A stretch of DNA of 36,459 bases. Origin: a virus. A program made the translations under genes and the position numbers. Shown one piece after another: positions 19,425 to 27,945 of this stretch; the first letter of the stretch is position 1, and every line of letters begins with the position of its first letter. The stretch covers positions 1 through 36,459 of the IMG/VR virus record IMGVR_UViG_3300047510_001399, one strand, 5' to 3'. A model generated the notes under the pieces. That model did not search any database. It was not told where the DNA came from and was given only the letters and a program-made list of their open reading frames with translations.

Positions 19425-21149
19425 ATGGAAAAGACTGCAGCAGAGCGTTACGCCCGCCTGACAAGCAATCGCACACAGTTCCTTGATGCTGCCCGAGAAT
19501 GTGCCAGGCTAAGTGTTCCCTATATCATGCCGCCTAGCGGTCACTATAGCGGGACAAAACTTAGGACTCCCTGGCAAGCAGTGGGTGCCAAAGGCGTGAA
19601 TGTGATGGCGAGCAAACTCATGTTGAGCTTGTTCCCTGTAAACACAAAGTTCTTTAAGCTTCAAATTAGTGACGGAGCTCTAGCCAAGGATCCAGAAGTG
19701 GATGCTCAGGCGCGCTCTGAAATCGACCTTGTTCTGTCGAAGATGGAACGAGTTGTCATGCAGCACGTAAACGAGAGTACGGATCGGATCGTACTGCACC
19801 AGGCAATGAAGCACCTGGTTGTTTGCGGCAATGTCCTTCTATTCCTTGGACGGAAGGGTATCAAGCTCTACCCATTGGATAGGTATGTCCTTGTCCGGGA
19901 TGGGGAGGGCACAGTCACGGAGATTGTGACTGTAGAAGCCATTGATCGTCAGTTCCTTCCGAAAGACTTCTTTAAGAAGACAACGGCAGAAATGCTGAAG
20001 GATCGTGGGTCTACAGGCACCACACCCGATAACCACACAGGTGACGAAGGTGCTGGCAGTATTGCCGACCTAAAGCTTGATCCAAACAATAATGAGGTGG
20101 CTGTCTACACCTGGGCAAAGCTTCAGGATGGGCAGTGGAAGTGGCATCAAGAAGCAGATGATCGCGTGATTCCTGGAACGGAATCAACATCTCCCAAGAA
20201 CATCTCCCAGTGGCTGGCTCTGAGGTTTAATGTCGTTGACGGCGAAGACTTCGGACGTGGTCGTATTGAGGAGTACCTGGGGGATCTCAAGTCCCTGGAG
20301 GCTTTGTCTCAGGCCATCGTAGAGGGTTCTGCCGCTGCGGCTAAGGTTGTCTTTACAGTCAGCCCCTCTGCCACCACCAAGCCAAACCAGCTGGCTCAAG
20401 CAGGTTCTGGAGCAATTATCCAGGGCCGCCCGGACGATGTGGGCGTCATACAAGTCGGCAAAACGGCCGATTTTAAGACTGCTTACGACATGATCACAAT
20501 GCTGACCCAGCGTCTGTCAGAAGCGTTCCTTGTCCTGAATGTTCGTCAGTCTGAGCGCACTACAGCTGAAGAGGTGAGGGCCGTTCAGAATGAGGTGAAC
20601 GAGCAATTGGGCGGCCTGTGGGGTGCGCTTACCAGTGATCTGCTGCGACCCTATGTAAACCGCAAGCTGGCTGACCTACAACGTCAGAAGATGCTACCTA
20701 CGTTCCCGAAGGGGATGGTATTCCCAACTGTAGTTGCAGGCCTTGAAGGGGTTGGAAGGGCACAGGATCGTGAAGCATTGATGCTGTTCATGCAGACCAT
20801 TGCTCAAACCCTTGGTCCGGAAGTCATGGGAAGTCATATGAAGCCGGGAGAGGCAATCAAGCGGTTGGCAGCAGCAGCTGGCATTGACTACCTTGGTCTG
20901 ATTAAGACTGATGAAGAGCTTGCACAAGAACAGCAGGCAGCTCAACAGCAGCAACAGCAGCAGTCAGTGATGGACCAGATGGGCCAACTGGCTGGATCTC
21001 CAATGATGGATCCGAGCAAGAACCCAGCAGTTTTAGACGCATTTAGTAATGCCCAACAACAAACAGGAGAAGTCCCAGGTGGACTTGGATTCGCCCCAAG
21101 CGGCCCAGCCGAAGGCGCCCAAGGCCCAGAAGACGGAACAAGTATCTGA
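19425..21149 (+). CDS. Portal (head-tail connector) protein, T7 gp8-like, 574 aa
   Basis: It forms the dodecameric portal for DNA packaging and ejection. The start EKTAAERYARLTSNRTQFLDAARECARLSVPYIMPP resembles the T7 gp8 N-terminus (A-RY--L---R--FL-RA---A--T-P---P). NVMASKLMLSLFPVNTKFFKL, RFNVVDGEDFGRGRIEEYLGDLKSLE, FLVLNVRQSERTTAEEVR and the C-terminal Gln-rich tail follow. Length is close to T7 gp8 (536). It lies before scaffold and capsid as expected. Confidence 0.93.
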   Translation: MEKTAAERYARLTSNRTQFLDAARECARLSVPYIMPPSGHYSGTKLRTPWQAVGAKGVNVMASKLMLSLFPVNTKFFKLQISDGALAKDPEVDAQARSEIDLVLSKMERVVMQHVNESTDRIVLHQAMKHLVVCGNVLLFLGRKGIKLYPLDRYVLVRDGEGTVTEIVTVEAIDRQFLPKDFFKKTTAEMLKDRGSTGTTPDNHTGDEGAGSIADLKLDPNNNEVAVYTWAKLQDGQWKWHQEADDRVIPGTESTSPKNISQWLALRFNVVDGEDFGRGRIEEYLGDLKSLEALSQAIVEGSAAAAKVVFTVSPSATTKPNQLAQAGSGAIIQGRPDDVGVIQVGKTADFKTAYDMITMLTQRLSEAFLVLNVRQSERTTAEEVRAVQNEVNEQLGGLWGALTSDLLRPYVNRKLADLQRQKMLPTFPKGMVFPTVVAGLEGVGRAQDREALMLFMQTIAQTLGPEVMGSHMKPGEAIKRLAAAAGIDYLGLIKTDEELAQEQQAAQQQQQQQSVMDQMGQLAGSPMMDPSKNPAVLDAFSNAQQQTGEVPGGLGFAPSGPAEGAQGPEDGTSI

Positions 21150-21276
21150 ACTTACTCCTAAGCGTAAGTATGTGCCTCAAGCACGGGTTAAACCAACGAT
21201 TGGTAGGAACCAGGTTGGCGGCCCGAAGGAGCGCATCACGCCGAAATTCAATTCAGTTAGCACCGTCATTAACTAA
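21049..21276 (+). CDS. Possible small basic protein between portal and scaffold, up to 75 aa
   Basis: A frame from ATG 21049 overlaps the portal C-terminus by 101 nt and ends at 21276, overlapping the scaffold ATG by 1 nt. It is basic and Pro/Lys-rich (QAAQPKAPKAQKTEQVSELTPKRKY). GTG 21079, preceded by AGGAG at 21064-21068, is an alternative start giving 65 residues. The 127-nt gap and exact junction support translation, but the overlapped part could be a shadow of the Gln/Pro-rich portal tail. Confidence 0.5.
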   Translation: MPNNKQEKSQVDLDSPQAAQPKAPKAQKTEQVSELTPKRKYVPQARVKPTIGRNQVGGPKERITPKFNSVSTVIN

Positions 21277-22142
21277 TGGCAATCGTAAACACTTTTGATC
21301 CGCAGGATGGAGCCGACCTCACTGAGCAGGAAGCGGCAGAACGCCGTGCTCTTGAAGTAGGCTCCAAACTCGTTGAGAGCCAGGAAGAAGCCGCTCAAGA
21401 GCGGTTCCGTAAGGCAAGTGAAATCGACGAGAATGATGCCCGCTTTGCAGGCAAATACCGCTCAGCAGAGGAATTGGAGAAGGCCTACCTTGAGCTCCAG
21501 AAGAAGCTAGGCGAGAAAGGTAATAACCAAGAACCTGAGGAGGCCGCGCAAGACGCCGAGGAGTCCCAGGAAGAGGCTTCAGATGAGGGAGAGGACGAGG
21601 AGGTAGATGAGGAGCTCACAGACGCCCTCAGAGCCCTTACAGAAGCCTCTTCTGAATTTGAGAACGGCGGTCTGAGCAAGGAGACCATTGACAAGCTGGC
21701 AGAGCTTGACAGTCGCACCCTGGTGGAAACCTGGGCTGAATACGTCAAGAGCCAGCGAGAGCAGGCCGTACAAGGAGCAGTTACCAAGGAGCAGGCCGAC
21801 TACATCACACAGTCTGTGGGAGGTCAGCAGGCCTACTCAGAGATGCTGGGATGGGCAGCAGATAACTTAACTCCAGATGAGATTGCCACCTACGACGCTG
21901 TTATGAACGGTGGTGACGCAGGGGCGATGTATTGGGCTGCACAGGGTCTGAAAGCCCGCTACAGCTCTGAGGCTGGCTACGAGGGACAACGCTATACGGG
22001 ATCGAGAGCACCTGCTCCCGAGCCTGGGTTCCGCAGCCAAGCAGAGCTGGCACGAGCCATCGCCGATCCTCGATACAAAGACGATCCTGCCTATCGAATT
22101 GATGTGCAGGAGAAGCTCGCTCGTAGCGGCAACCTCCTGTAA
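21276..22142 (+). CDS. Capsid assembly scaffolding protein (T7 gp9-like), 288 aa
   Basis: A highly acidic, helical protein directly upstream of the capsid gene. It has a Glu-rich N-terminal half (EQEAAERRALEVGS, then an acidic run EESQEEASDEGEDEEVDEE), then helices with GLSKETIDKL, VTKEQADYITQSVGGQ and a C-terminal basic patch (RYKDDPAYRIDVQEKLARSG), similar to T7 gp9. Scaffolds direct procapsid assembly and leave before DNA packaging. It starts at ATG 21276, overlapping the preceding stop. Confidence 0.85.
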   Translation: MAIVNTFDPQDGADLTEQEAAERRALEVGSKLVESQEEAAQERFRKASEIDENDARFAGKYRSAEELEKAYLELQKKLGEKGNNQEPEEAAQDAEESQEEASDEGEDEEVDEELTDALRALTEASSEFENGGLSKETIDKLAELDSRTLVETWAEYVKSQREQAVQGAVTKEQADYITQSVGGQQAYSEMLGWAADNLTPDEIATYDAVMNGGDAGAMYWAAQGLKARYSSEAGYEGQRYTGSRAPAPEPGFRSQAELARAIADPRYKDDPAYRIDVQEKLARSGNLL

Positions 22143-22148
22143 GACAGA

Positions 22149-22193
22149 GCCTAAGCCCCTGTTATGTCCTGATGAGGCATATCACGCTTAGGC
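22149..22193 (+). other. Long hairpin behind the scaffold gene
   Basis: GCCTAAGC (22149-22156) pairs perfectly with GCTTAGGC (22186-22193). Inside, TATG/CATA and CCT/AGG form a second stem over a GATG loop. The inner segment contains CTGATGA, the start of a hammerhead core, but no GAAA partner. No T-run follows. It lies 6 nt before tRNA-like element C. Confidence 0.6.
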
Positions 22194-22198
22194 CATCT

Positions 22199-22243
22199 GC
22201 ATAGATCTGGTGATTCATTGGGGTTCGATTCCCTGACTATGCC
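22199..22243 (+). ncRNA. tRNA-like mini element C (acceptor stem plus T-arm)
   Basis: GCATAG (22199-22204) pairs perfectly with CTATGC (22237-22242). Directly inside is a T-arm with arms 22219-22223 and 22231-22235 and the loop TTCGATT, a canonical tRNA T-loop. Only 13-14 nt replace D and anticodon arms. It lies between scaffold and capsid genes, where T7 has a promoter and an RNase III site. An alternative longer reading (GGCATA 22176-22181 with TATGCC 22238-22243) gives no D or anticodon arm. Confidence 0.5.
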
Positions 22244-22276
22244 TTGTGGACGCACTAGGACCACGTTAAAAACCGT

Positions 22277-22292
22277 GCCCGCTGCAGTGGGC
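22277..22292 (+). other. 6-bp hairpin before the capsid gene
   Basis: GCCCGC pairs with GTGGGC (one G-T) over a TGCA loop. It is followed by no T-run. The remaining 22293-22407 is AT-rich and would be the capsid leader; it holds no gene. A late promoter is expected here, but I recognise no sequence shared with other leaders. Confidence 0.45.
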
Positions 22293-22407
22293 CCGAGAGG
22301 ATACCCCACGTCGGTAATTACCAATTGAATACTCTTAGAACAATAGATCGATCTTAAATAGGAACTGGCGCTATTAAAGCAAACACCAATTTCCTTAAAT
22401 AACGACA

Positions 22408-23427
22408 ATGGCAAACACTCTTCTTACCCGTCCTGGCCAAGTAAACCAGGCGGGCGATTCCCGCGCTCTTCTCCTTAAGCTCTTTACTGGGGAAGTGTAT
22501 GAAAGCTTCCGCAATAACCTGATCTCGAAGGACCTTGTTCAGAGCCGCACTCTGCGCAACGGAAAGGAAGCCCAGTTTATCCATACGGGTAAAATGACGG
22601 CGGGGTTCCATACACCCGGCACGCCTATCCTCGGAAATGGCGGTGGTACTAATGGTGCTCCTCCGCAGGCCGAAACGACCATCACTGTGGACCAGCTGCT
22701 GATCAGCTCTGCGTTCCTGTATGAGCTCGATGAGGTCCTTGCCCACTACGATCTGCGTGGTCCCATCTCGCGTCAAATCGGTCAAGCTCTGAGCGAGCAT
22801 TATGACCGTCGTGTGTTCCGTGTTCTGGACCGTGCCTCTGGTACTGCCAGCCCGGTTACCGGTGAGCCTGGTGGCTTCCAGGTGAAGCTGGGTGCTAACA
22901 ACGAGTACAACGCTCAGGCCCTGGTTGATGGCTTCTTCGAGGCTGCGGCTGTTCTCGATGAGCGCTCTGCTCCTCGCGAGGGTCGTGTGGCTGTTCTGTC
23001 TCCCCGGCAGTACTACAGTCTGATTTCCTCTGTGGACACGAATATCCTCAATCGCGAGATTGGTAACACTCAGGGTAACCTGAACAGTGGCGCTGGTCTC
23101 TACGAGATCGCTGGTATCAAGATCTACAAGTCCAACAACATCCCCTTCCTGGGTAAGTACGGCACCTCGACTGGCCCCGCCATCGAGAACACCGATGCTA
23201 CCAACGAGAAGAACAACTACGGTGCGACTGCTGACTTTACCAACAGCTGTGGCCTGATCTTCCATCGGGATGCTGCTGCCGTGGTGGAGACCATTGGTCC
23301 CTCCGTTGAGACCACCTCTGGTGATGTGAGCATCATGTACCAGGGTGATCTGATTGTTGGCAAGCTTGCAATGGGCGCTGGCTCTGTGCGCGTGTCTGTT
23401 GCCGGTGCTTTCCGCAACATCGCTTGA
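22408..23427 (+). CDS. Major capsid protein (T7 gp10-like, HK97 fold), 339 aa
   Basis: It forms the icosahedral shell. The T7-like segments are LLKLFTGEVYESFRNN near the start, FIHTGKMTAGFHTPGTPIL, VDQLLISSAFLYELDEVLAHYDLR, SRQIGQALSEHYDRRVFRVLDRA, RVAVLSPRQYYSLIS and IAGIKIYKSNNIPFLG. It is the length of T7 gp10A (345). Codons are strongly biased, as expected for a highly expressed gene. TGA TAA and a terminator follow directly, with no room for a gp10B-type extension. Confidence 0.96.
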   Translation: MANTLLTRPGQVNQAGDSRALLLKLFTGEVYESFRNNLISKDLVQSRTLRNGKEAQFIHTGKMTAGFHTPGTPILGNGGGTNGAPPQAETTITVDQLLISSAFLYELDEVLAHYDLRGPISRQIGQALSEHYDRRVFRVLDRASGTASPVTGEPGGFQVKLGANNEYNAQALVDGFFEAAAVLDERSAPREGRVAVLSPRQYYSLISSVDTNILNREIGNTQGNLNSGAGLYEIAGIKIYKSNNIPFLGKYGTSTGPAIENTDATNEKNNYGATADFTNSCGLIFHRDAAAVVETIGPSVETTSGDVSIMYQGDLIVGKLAMGAGSVRVSVAGAFRNIA

Positions 23428-23432
23428 TAATG

Positions 23433-23453
23433 GGGGCCTTCGGGCCCCTTTTT
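23433..23453 (+). terminator. Rho-independent terminator after the capsid gene
   Basis: GGGGCC (23433-23438) pairs with GGCCCC (23443-23448) over a UUCG tetraloop and is followed by TTTTT. It is the same place as the T7 T-phi terminator after gene 10. Confidence 0.92.
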
Positions 23454-23491
23454 CCATTTAGATCCAAGACTGGATCTTACCCCAATGAATA

Positions 23492-24094
23492 ATGGCTACT
23501 CGTACTACTCAACTTGATGCCGTCAACCAAATGCTGTCGTGCATTGGTGGCGCGGCTGTCGTTTCCCTTGATACTGATAACCCTGAGGTCGCGTCGGCTG
23601 TAGCAATCCTGGATGAGACTACGAGGACTGTTCTGGCTGAGGGTTGGAACTTTAACACTGAGAAGGAATATCAGTTCACACCTGAGGTGAACGGAGAGAT
23701 TCCAGTACCATCAAATCTAATTTCATTCTGCCCAGCTTTTGAATACCATGCAGGCGAATACCAGCTGGTTGAAAGGCAGGGCAAGTTCTACGACAAGCTG
23801 AACCATACTTATACCTTTACTGAGCCTGTATATTGCGATGTGGTATGGGGGTTTGAGTTTCAGGATTGCCCCCAACCGTTTAAGGAGTACATCACCGCCA
23901 GGGCTTCCAGGGCCTATGCGGCAAGGCTTGTGACATCAAAGGAGCAGGTCGAACTGATTGCACAGGATGAGGCTGTGTGCCGGTCACTATGTATTGAATA
24001 CGACTCATCGACAGCCAAGCCGTCTGTCTTTGGATTGGAGTCCGGACAGAATACCTATATCTCGTTTATGCCTTACCATATGCTGGCACGCTAA
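23492..24094 (+). CDS. Tail tubular protein A (T7 gp11-like), 200 aa
   Basis: It forms the gatekeeper ring below the portal. Family features are TTQLDAVNQMLSCIGGAAVVSLD, LDETTRTVLAEGWNFNTEKEYQF, an Arg/Ala-rich RASRAYAARLVTSKE helix and QDEAVCRSLCIEYDSS. Length matches T7 gp11 (196). It begins 38 nt after the capsid terminator and its stop overlaps the next ATG (TAATG). Confidence 0.93.
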   Translation: MATRTTQLDAVNQMLSCIGGAAVVSLDTDNPEVASAVAILDETTRTVLAEGWNFNTEKEYQFTPEVNGEIPVPSNLISFCPAFEYHAGEYQLVERQGKFYDKLNHTYTFTEPVYCDVVWGFEFQDCPQPFKEYITARASRAYAARLVTSKEQVELIAQDEAVCRSLCIEYDSSTAKPSVFGLESGQNTYISFMPYHMLAR

Positions 24095-26511
24095 TGGCAA
24101 CAATATCTCAGAGGATCCCTAACCTGCTTGGGGGTGTATCACAACAGCCTGACTCACTAAAGCTGCCAGGGCAAGTAAGGAAAGCGGTCAATTGCATTCC
24201 AGACCCAACATATGGAATGCTGAAGCGTCCAGGGCTTAAGTTGGTCTCATCACTAGCCAATGCCACAAGCAGTGGTAGGTGGTTCTCGATCTTTCGAGAC
24301 AGTAGCGAGAGGTATGTTGCACAGTTTAAGACAGATGGAACACTGCTTGTCTGGGATGCGAATACAGGCACCCAGAAGACAGTCAATGCAATTGCAACGA
24401 GTGCGAAGAACTACATTGCCAACTGTGCAGCTGCAGACTTTGAGAGTCTTCAGATCAACGACTACACGTTCATTCTGAATAGGTCGAAGACTGTAGGGAC
24501 TCTGGCGACTGTTTCTCCTACACAGGTGCCGACTGCAATCGTAACCGTCAACCTGATGGGATACGACGTAAGGTACACAGTAAAGGTGGACGCAGCCACC
24601 TATACATACACTACGCCGACCACTGGAACGCTTGACATATCTGCAGTGGTTAGCAGTCTGGCAACAGGAATTGCTGCTTTATCTGGTGGCTCTACATACA
24701 CCACAATCATCGCCGGCAACACGATCATTGTTCGCAGAGCAAACGGGGCCGATTTTACAATTACTGGCGAAGGTGGGGGGAATTCGCAGGCACTGCTGGT
24801 CTATAAGGATGCTGTGCCGAATGTCAGCCGTCTGCCAACATCCTGTCAGAATGGCTTGAGGCTTAAGGTCTCTAACCTTGAGGACGCCACAGGTGATGAC
24901 TACTACGTTGAATTTAAGGTCAACCAAGGGGGAACAACGGTAGGGACAGGTGTCTGGGAGGAGTGTGTAGCTCCTGGCATCCAGACATATCTAGATCCTG
25001 ATACCATGCCACATGTCATTGTTCGAGAGAGTAATGGGACGTTTACCTTTAGATCTCTAAACCAAGCCCAGAGTGCTGGTGAAGACCTCTACTGGGTGGA
25101 GAGGCGTGTTGGAGATGACGAGACCAACCCTTTTCCATCCTTTAAAGGGAAGAAGATTTCTGGAATCAGTTTCTTCAGGAATCGTCTGGTGCTGTTGTCT
25201 GGGAGCAATGTGATCTGCTCACAACCTGGGAGCTACTTCAACCTCTTCCGGCTGTCAGCTCTGGCTCAGACAGACGCTGATGCAGTGGACCTCTCAACGG
25301 GTGCTCTACGGCCTGTGGACCTGCGATATGGGCTCGGTGATCAGCTAGGCCTGGTGATCTTCTCAGAGACCGCACAGTTCATGCTGACGTCTGAGCAGGA
25401 CCAGTTTGGCCCAACATCAGCTCAGGTCAAAGCCTTTAGTAACTTCAATATAAATCCAGCAATCAAGCCTGTAGAGACGGGCACATCGTTTGTCTTTGTT
25501 GATAACAACCAGGGATATTCAGCAGTGACTGAAATGGTTGTAACATCAGCTGACAACAGACCGTCTATTGCAGACCTATCGCGTACAGCGCCTAATCTTG
25601 TACCAGCCCAGCTGGCGTCTATTGCGTCATCAAGCAGTGCATCAATCATCAGCTTCCTGCCGACTACAGCCAATACAAGCCTAAAGGTATTCAAGTTCTT
25701 CAATAATTCGAACGAACGGGTACTGGCTTCTTGGATGGAATGGGAACTGCCTGGCAACTGCCTTCTGCAAAGCGTAGACCATGACCAGCTCTTCCTAGTG
25801 ACCGTACAGAACAATGGGGTATGCCTAAGTACGGTGTCAGTACTGGCAGACGTTGAAGGGACAGCCATCAATGCAAGTGGAAACCCCTACGAATATCGCC
25901 TAGACCTGTTTACGGACAATCCGACGCTTACATACAATAGTGGCACAGACAAGACAAAGGTCTATTTCAAAGCTGGGTCCTTTGACCCGGACCTGAAACC
26001 AGTCGTGGTAGTTGATGATACAACAACACAGCGCGGGACTGTATATGCCAACTTGACCACCGGAAGCGACGGAACCGGGTGGTATGTAGAGATTCCAGGG
26101 GACAGAACAACGGCGTATAACGTCGTCCTTGGGTACGCATATGAATTCCGAATGGAACTACCAGTCTTCTATCGCAGACAGACATATAGCGATGGCAGAG
26201 CTCAGGCTGATGTAAGCAACATCCCTCGGGTCACACGGATGACAATCCAGTCGAACAATACTGGCCCGTATAGCGCAAGTGTAGAACTTCTTGGAAGAAC
26301 GACCAAGACGTATGTGTTTGAGCAGATGGTTGCCAACGTCTATGATGCAAACACAGCACCAGTGCCTGAGTTGATTGATAACACAATTCCAATCTATGGG
26401 AAAGGGACAGACGCAAGAGTATCGGTCTTTAGCGAAACACCCTTTCCACTATCATTTGTAGCAGCAACCTGGTATGGGGTTTACTCCAACAGGGGCATCC
26501 AGGCAGTCTAA
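24094..26511 (+). CDS. Tail tubular protein B (T7 gp12-like nozzle), 805 aa
   Basis: It forms the tail nozzle. Typical segments are QRIPNLLGGVSQQPDSLKLPGQV at the N-terminus, KISGISFFRNRLVLLSGSNVICSQPG, LSALAQTDADAVDLSTGALRPVDL, FSETAQFMLTSEQDQFGPTSAQ and the C-terminal ETPFPLSFVAATWYGVYSNRG. Length matches T7 gp12 (794). It is strand-rich throughout, with a beta-propeller-type core known for the family. It overlaps gp11 by 1 nt. Confidence 0.95.
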   Translation: MATISQRIPNLLGGVSQQPDSLKLPGQVRKAVNCIPDPTYGMLKRPGLKLVSSLANATSSGRWFSIFRDSSERYVAQFKTDGTLLVWDANTGTQKTVNAIATSAKNYIANCAAADFESLQINDYTFILNRSKTVGTLATVSPTQVPTAIVTVNLMGYDVRYTVKVDAATYTYTTPTTGTLDISAVVSSLATGIAALSGGSTYTTIIAGNTIIVRRANGADFTITGEGGGNSQALLVYKDAVPNVSRLPTSCQNGLRLKVSNLEDATGDDYYVEFKVNQGGTTVGTGVWEECVAPGIQTYLDPDTMPHVIVRESNGTFTFRSLNQAQSAGEDLYWVERRVGDDETNPFPSFKGKKISGISFFRNRLVLLSGSNVICSQPGSYFNLFRLSALAQTDADAVDLSTGALRPVDLRYGLGDQLGLVIFSETAQFMLTSEQDQFGPTSAQVKAFSNFNINPAIKPVETGTSFVFVDNNQGYSAVTEMVVTSADNRPSIADLSRTAPNLVPAQLASIASSSSASIISFLPTTANTSLKVFKFFNNSNERVLASWMEWELPGNCLLQSVDHDQLFLVTVQNNGVCLSTVSVLADVEGTAINASGNPYEYRLDLFTDNPTLTYNSGTDKTKVYFKAGSFDPDLKPVVVVDDTTTQRGTVYANLTTGSDGTGWYVEIPGDRTTAYNVVLGYAYEFRMELPVFYRRQTYSDGRAQADVSNIPRVTRMTIQSNNTGPYSASVELLGRTTKTYVFEQMVANVYDANTAPVPELIDNTIPIYGKGTDARVSVFSETPFPLSFVAATWYGVYSNRGIQAV

Positions 26512-26959
26512 GTACATTGAGTCCGTAGGCATTAAAGAAGCTCTACGGTACTCTCCACATCTTCGCTTTGAAGACCGCAGAGAATTAATGGGAGTTGGTC
26601 ATCATCCAATGGTGGCCCTCCCACTGTCTGTAGGCCTATCAAGTGATCCAATTAAGTTCTTCAATCAGGATCGGCAGGTAGCAGGGTTTGCTGGAGTCGT
26701 AGATGAAGGAAACGGTGTTGGGCGTATTTGGATGTTATGTACTCCGGCTGTAGAGAAGATGCCCTTTATCTTAGTGAGGGAGGCAAAGGAGTGGATCTCC
26801 AGCCAGCCGTATCACATGCTCCATAACATCGCTGATCCCAGAAATAGGGCTCACCTAAAGCTATTGACGCTTTTAGGTTTTAAGCGATTGTCCTACGTCC
26901 CAGTGGGACCAAAACGTCATACATACGTAGAATTCGCTAAACTATGTGCGATCCAGTAA
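26474..26959 (+). CDS. T7 gp13-like protein (GNAT-like, DUF2833 family), 161 aa
   Basis: It overlaps the end of gp12 by 38 nt. An acetyltransferase-like fold is suggested by ALRYSPHLRFEDRRELMGVG, VAGFAGVVDEG, GRIWMLCTPAVEKMPFILVREAKEWI, and LHNIADPRNRAHLKLLTLLGFKRL. That layout is typical of T7 gp13 and phage DUF2833 proteins, which assist virion assembly. The acetyl-CoA-binding loop is not obvious, so enzymatic activity is unproven. Residues before about 12 are in the gp12 overlap, and the true start could be internal. Confidence 0.8.
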   Translation: MGFTPTGASRQSKYIESVGIKEALRYSPHLRFEDRRELMGVGHHPMVALPLSVGLSSDPIKFFNQDRQVAGFAGVVDEGNGVGRIWMLCTPAVEKMPFILVREAKEWISSQPYHMLHNIADPRNRAHLKLLTLLGFKRLSYVPVGPKRHTYVEFAKLCAIQ

Positions 26960-27939
26960 TCATTGGTATCACAACAGCGGTTGTAAGCGGTGTTGGCACT
27001 GTTGCAGGCTATCAACAACAACAGAGTCAGGTAGCAGCAGCAAATAACGCTGCATGGCAACAGACAGTATTTACCAACCGCCAATACGAACAGCAGGCTC
27101 AGCAGCAACAACGGAACAATATCTTCCAGCTGCAGCAGAACAATATGGCTGTGGAGTTCCAGAATCAGAACATCCTACAGCAAAGTAAGATGCAGATGGA
27201 CCAGACAATGCGGTCTAATCTGCAAGCACATCAGGAGTGGCAGAACTCGCTGGTAGCCAATAGCTATCAGAATCTGAATCAACAGCTTGACTTTACTGAG
27301 CAGCTAAGTAGATCTCAGTTGTCAAAGCAGATGGCTGATATCCAGCAGCAGATGAATCAGCGAGGTCTAGGCGTTGAGCTTGAAGAGGCGCAGCGACGAC
27401 TTCGTGAGGCACAGTCGGTTGCCGCTTTTGAAGGTGAGCGGTTGATGGTTTCTAACCTACAGTTCACCGGAAGCGTCTTGTCTACTGGTAAGTCCGGTGG
27501 GTCAATTGGTCTTGCAGCACAAAGCGTTGATGCTGCCTATGGCCGAGACCTAAGCATGGTTGGTACAAACTTCCAGAACAGGGTAGAAGACTTCTACTCA
27601 GACACAACCAACGCCTATACCAAGAAAGTCCAGGCAGACTGGGAGGCTATCTCAAAGATCATTCCGGAGCCAATTAAACCTATTGACATCCCAGCTGCTC
27701 CAGCGCCGGTCTATGCGTCGATGCCTGAGGCTCCTGTGTTTGCTCCAATGCAGACCAAGATTCCAAATCTAGGGAAAGTGGTATATGCACCTGCACCAAC
27801 GAAGACTCCTGGTCCTAGTGGGCTTGGACTTGTTGCAGGCATTGGTGGCTCTGTGTTGAGTGGAATTAATGCTGGTTATTCGATGGCGTCGATGATCAAG
27901 AAACCAGGTGGAACGCCTAAGACCGACCCTAGTAGGTAG
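26944..27939 (+). CDS. Internal virion protein, T7 gp14-like, 331 aa
   Basis: A hydrophobic, Gly-rich N-terminal segment (IIGITTAVVSGVGTVAGY) is followed by a long Gln-rich helical region (QQQQSQVAAANNAAWQQ ... QQQRNNIFQLQQNN) and a C-terminal Pro-rich domain (PAAPAPVYASMPEAPVFAP), ending in a Gly-rich hydrophobic stretch. In T7, gp14 leaves the virion and forms part of a channel in the outer membrane. ATG 26944 overlaps the gp13 stop by 16 nt. Order gp13-gp14-gp15-gp16 is conserved. Confidence 0.85.
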   Translation: MCDPVIIGITTAVVSGVGTVAGYQQQQSQVAAANNAAWQQTVFTNRQYEQQAQQQQRNNIFQLQQNNMAVEFQNQNILQQSKMQMDQTMRSNLQAHQEWQNSLVANSYQNLNQQLDFTEQLSRSQLSKQMADIQQQMNQRGLGVELEEAQRRLREAQSVAAFEGERLMVSNLQFTGSVLSTGKSGGSIGLAAQSVDAAYGRDLSMVGTNFQNRVEDFYSDTTNAYTKKVQADWEAISKIIPEPIKPIDIPAAPAPVYASMPEAPVFAPMQTKIPNLGKVVYAPAPTKTPGPSGLGLVAGIGGSVLSGINAGYSMASMIKKPGGTPKTDPSR

Positions 27940-27945
27940 TGAAGT

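Noticed and set aside
22168-22180. Hammerhead ribozyme core (CTGATGAG)
   Set aside because: No GAAA segment and no suitable cleavage site or third stem follow. The bases are explained by the 22149-22193 hairpin.
22160-22243. Complete tRNA gene at 22176-22243 (GGCATA / TATGCC ends and a T-loop)
   Set aside because: No D-arm and no 5-bp anticodon arm with a 7-nt loop can be formed. The closer stem 22199-22242 gives a better but minimal structure.
23420-23435. T7-like capsid frameshift product (10B)
   Set aside because: The capsid ends in TGA TAA followed at once by a terminator hairpin, leaving no coding extension.
22354-23457. Long minus-strand frame (367 codons) opposite the capsid gene
   Set aside because: It mirrors the strongly biased codons of the capsid gene and crosses its terminator; it is a shadow.
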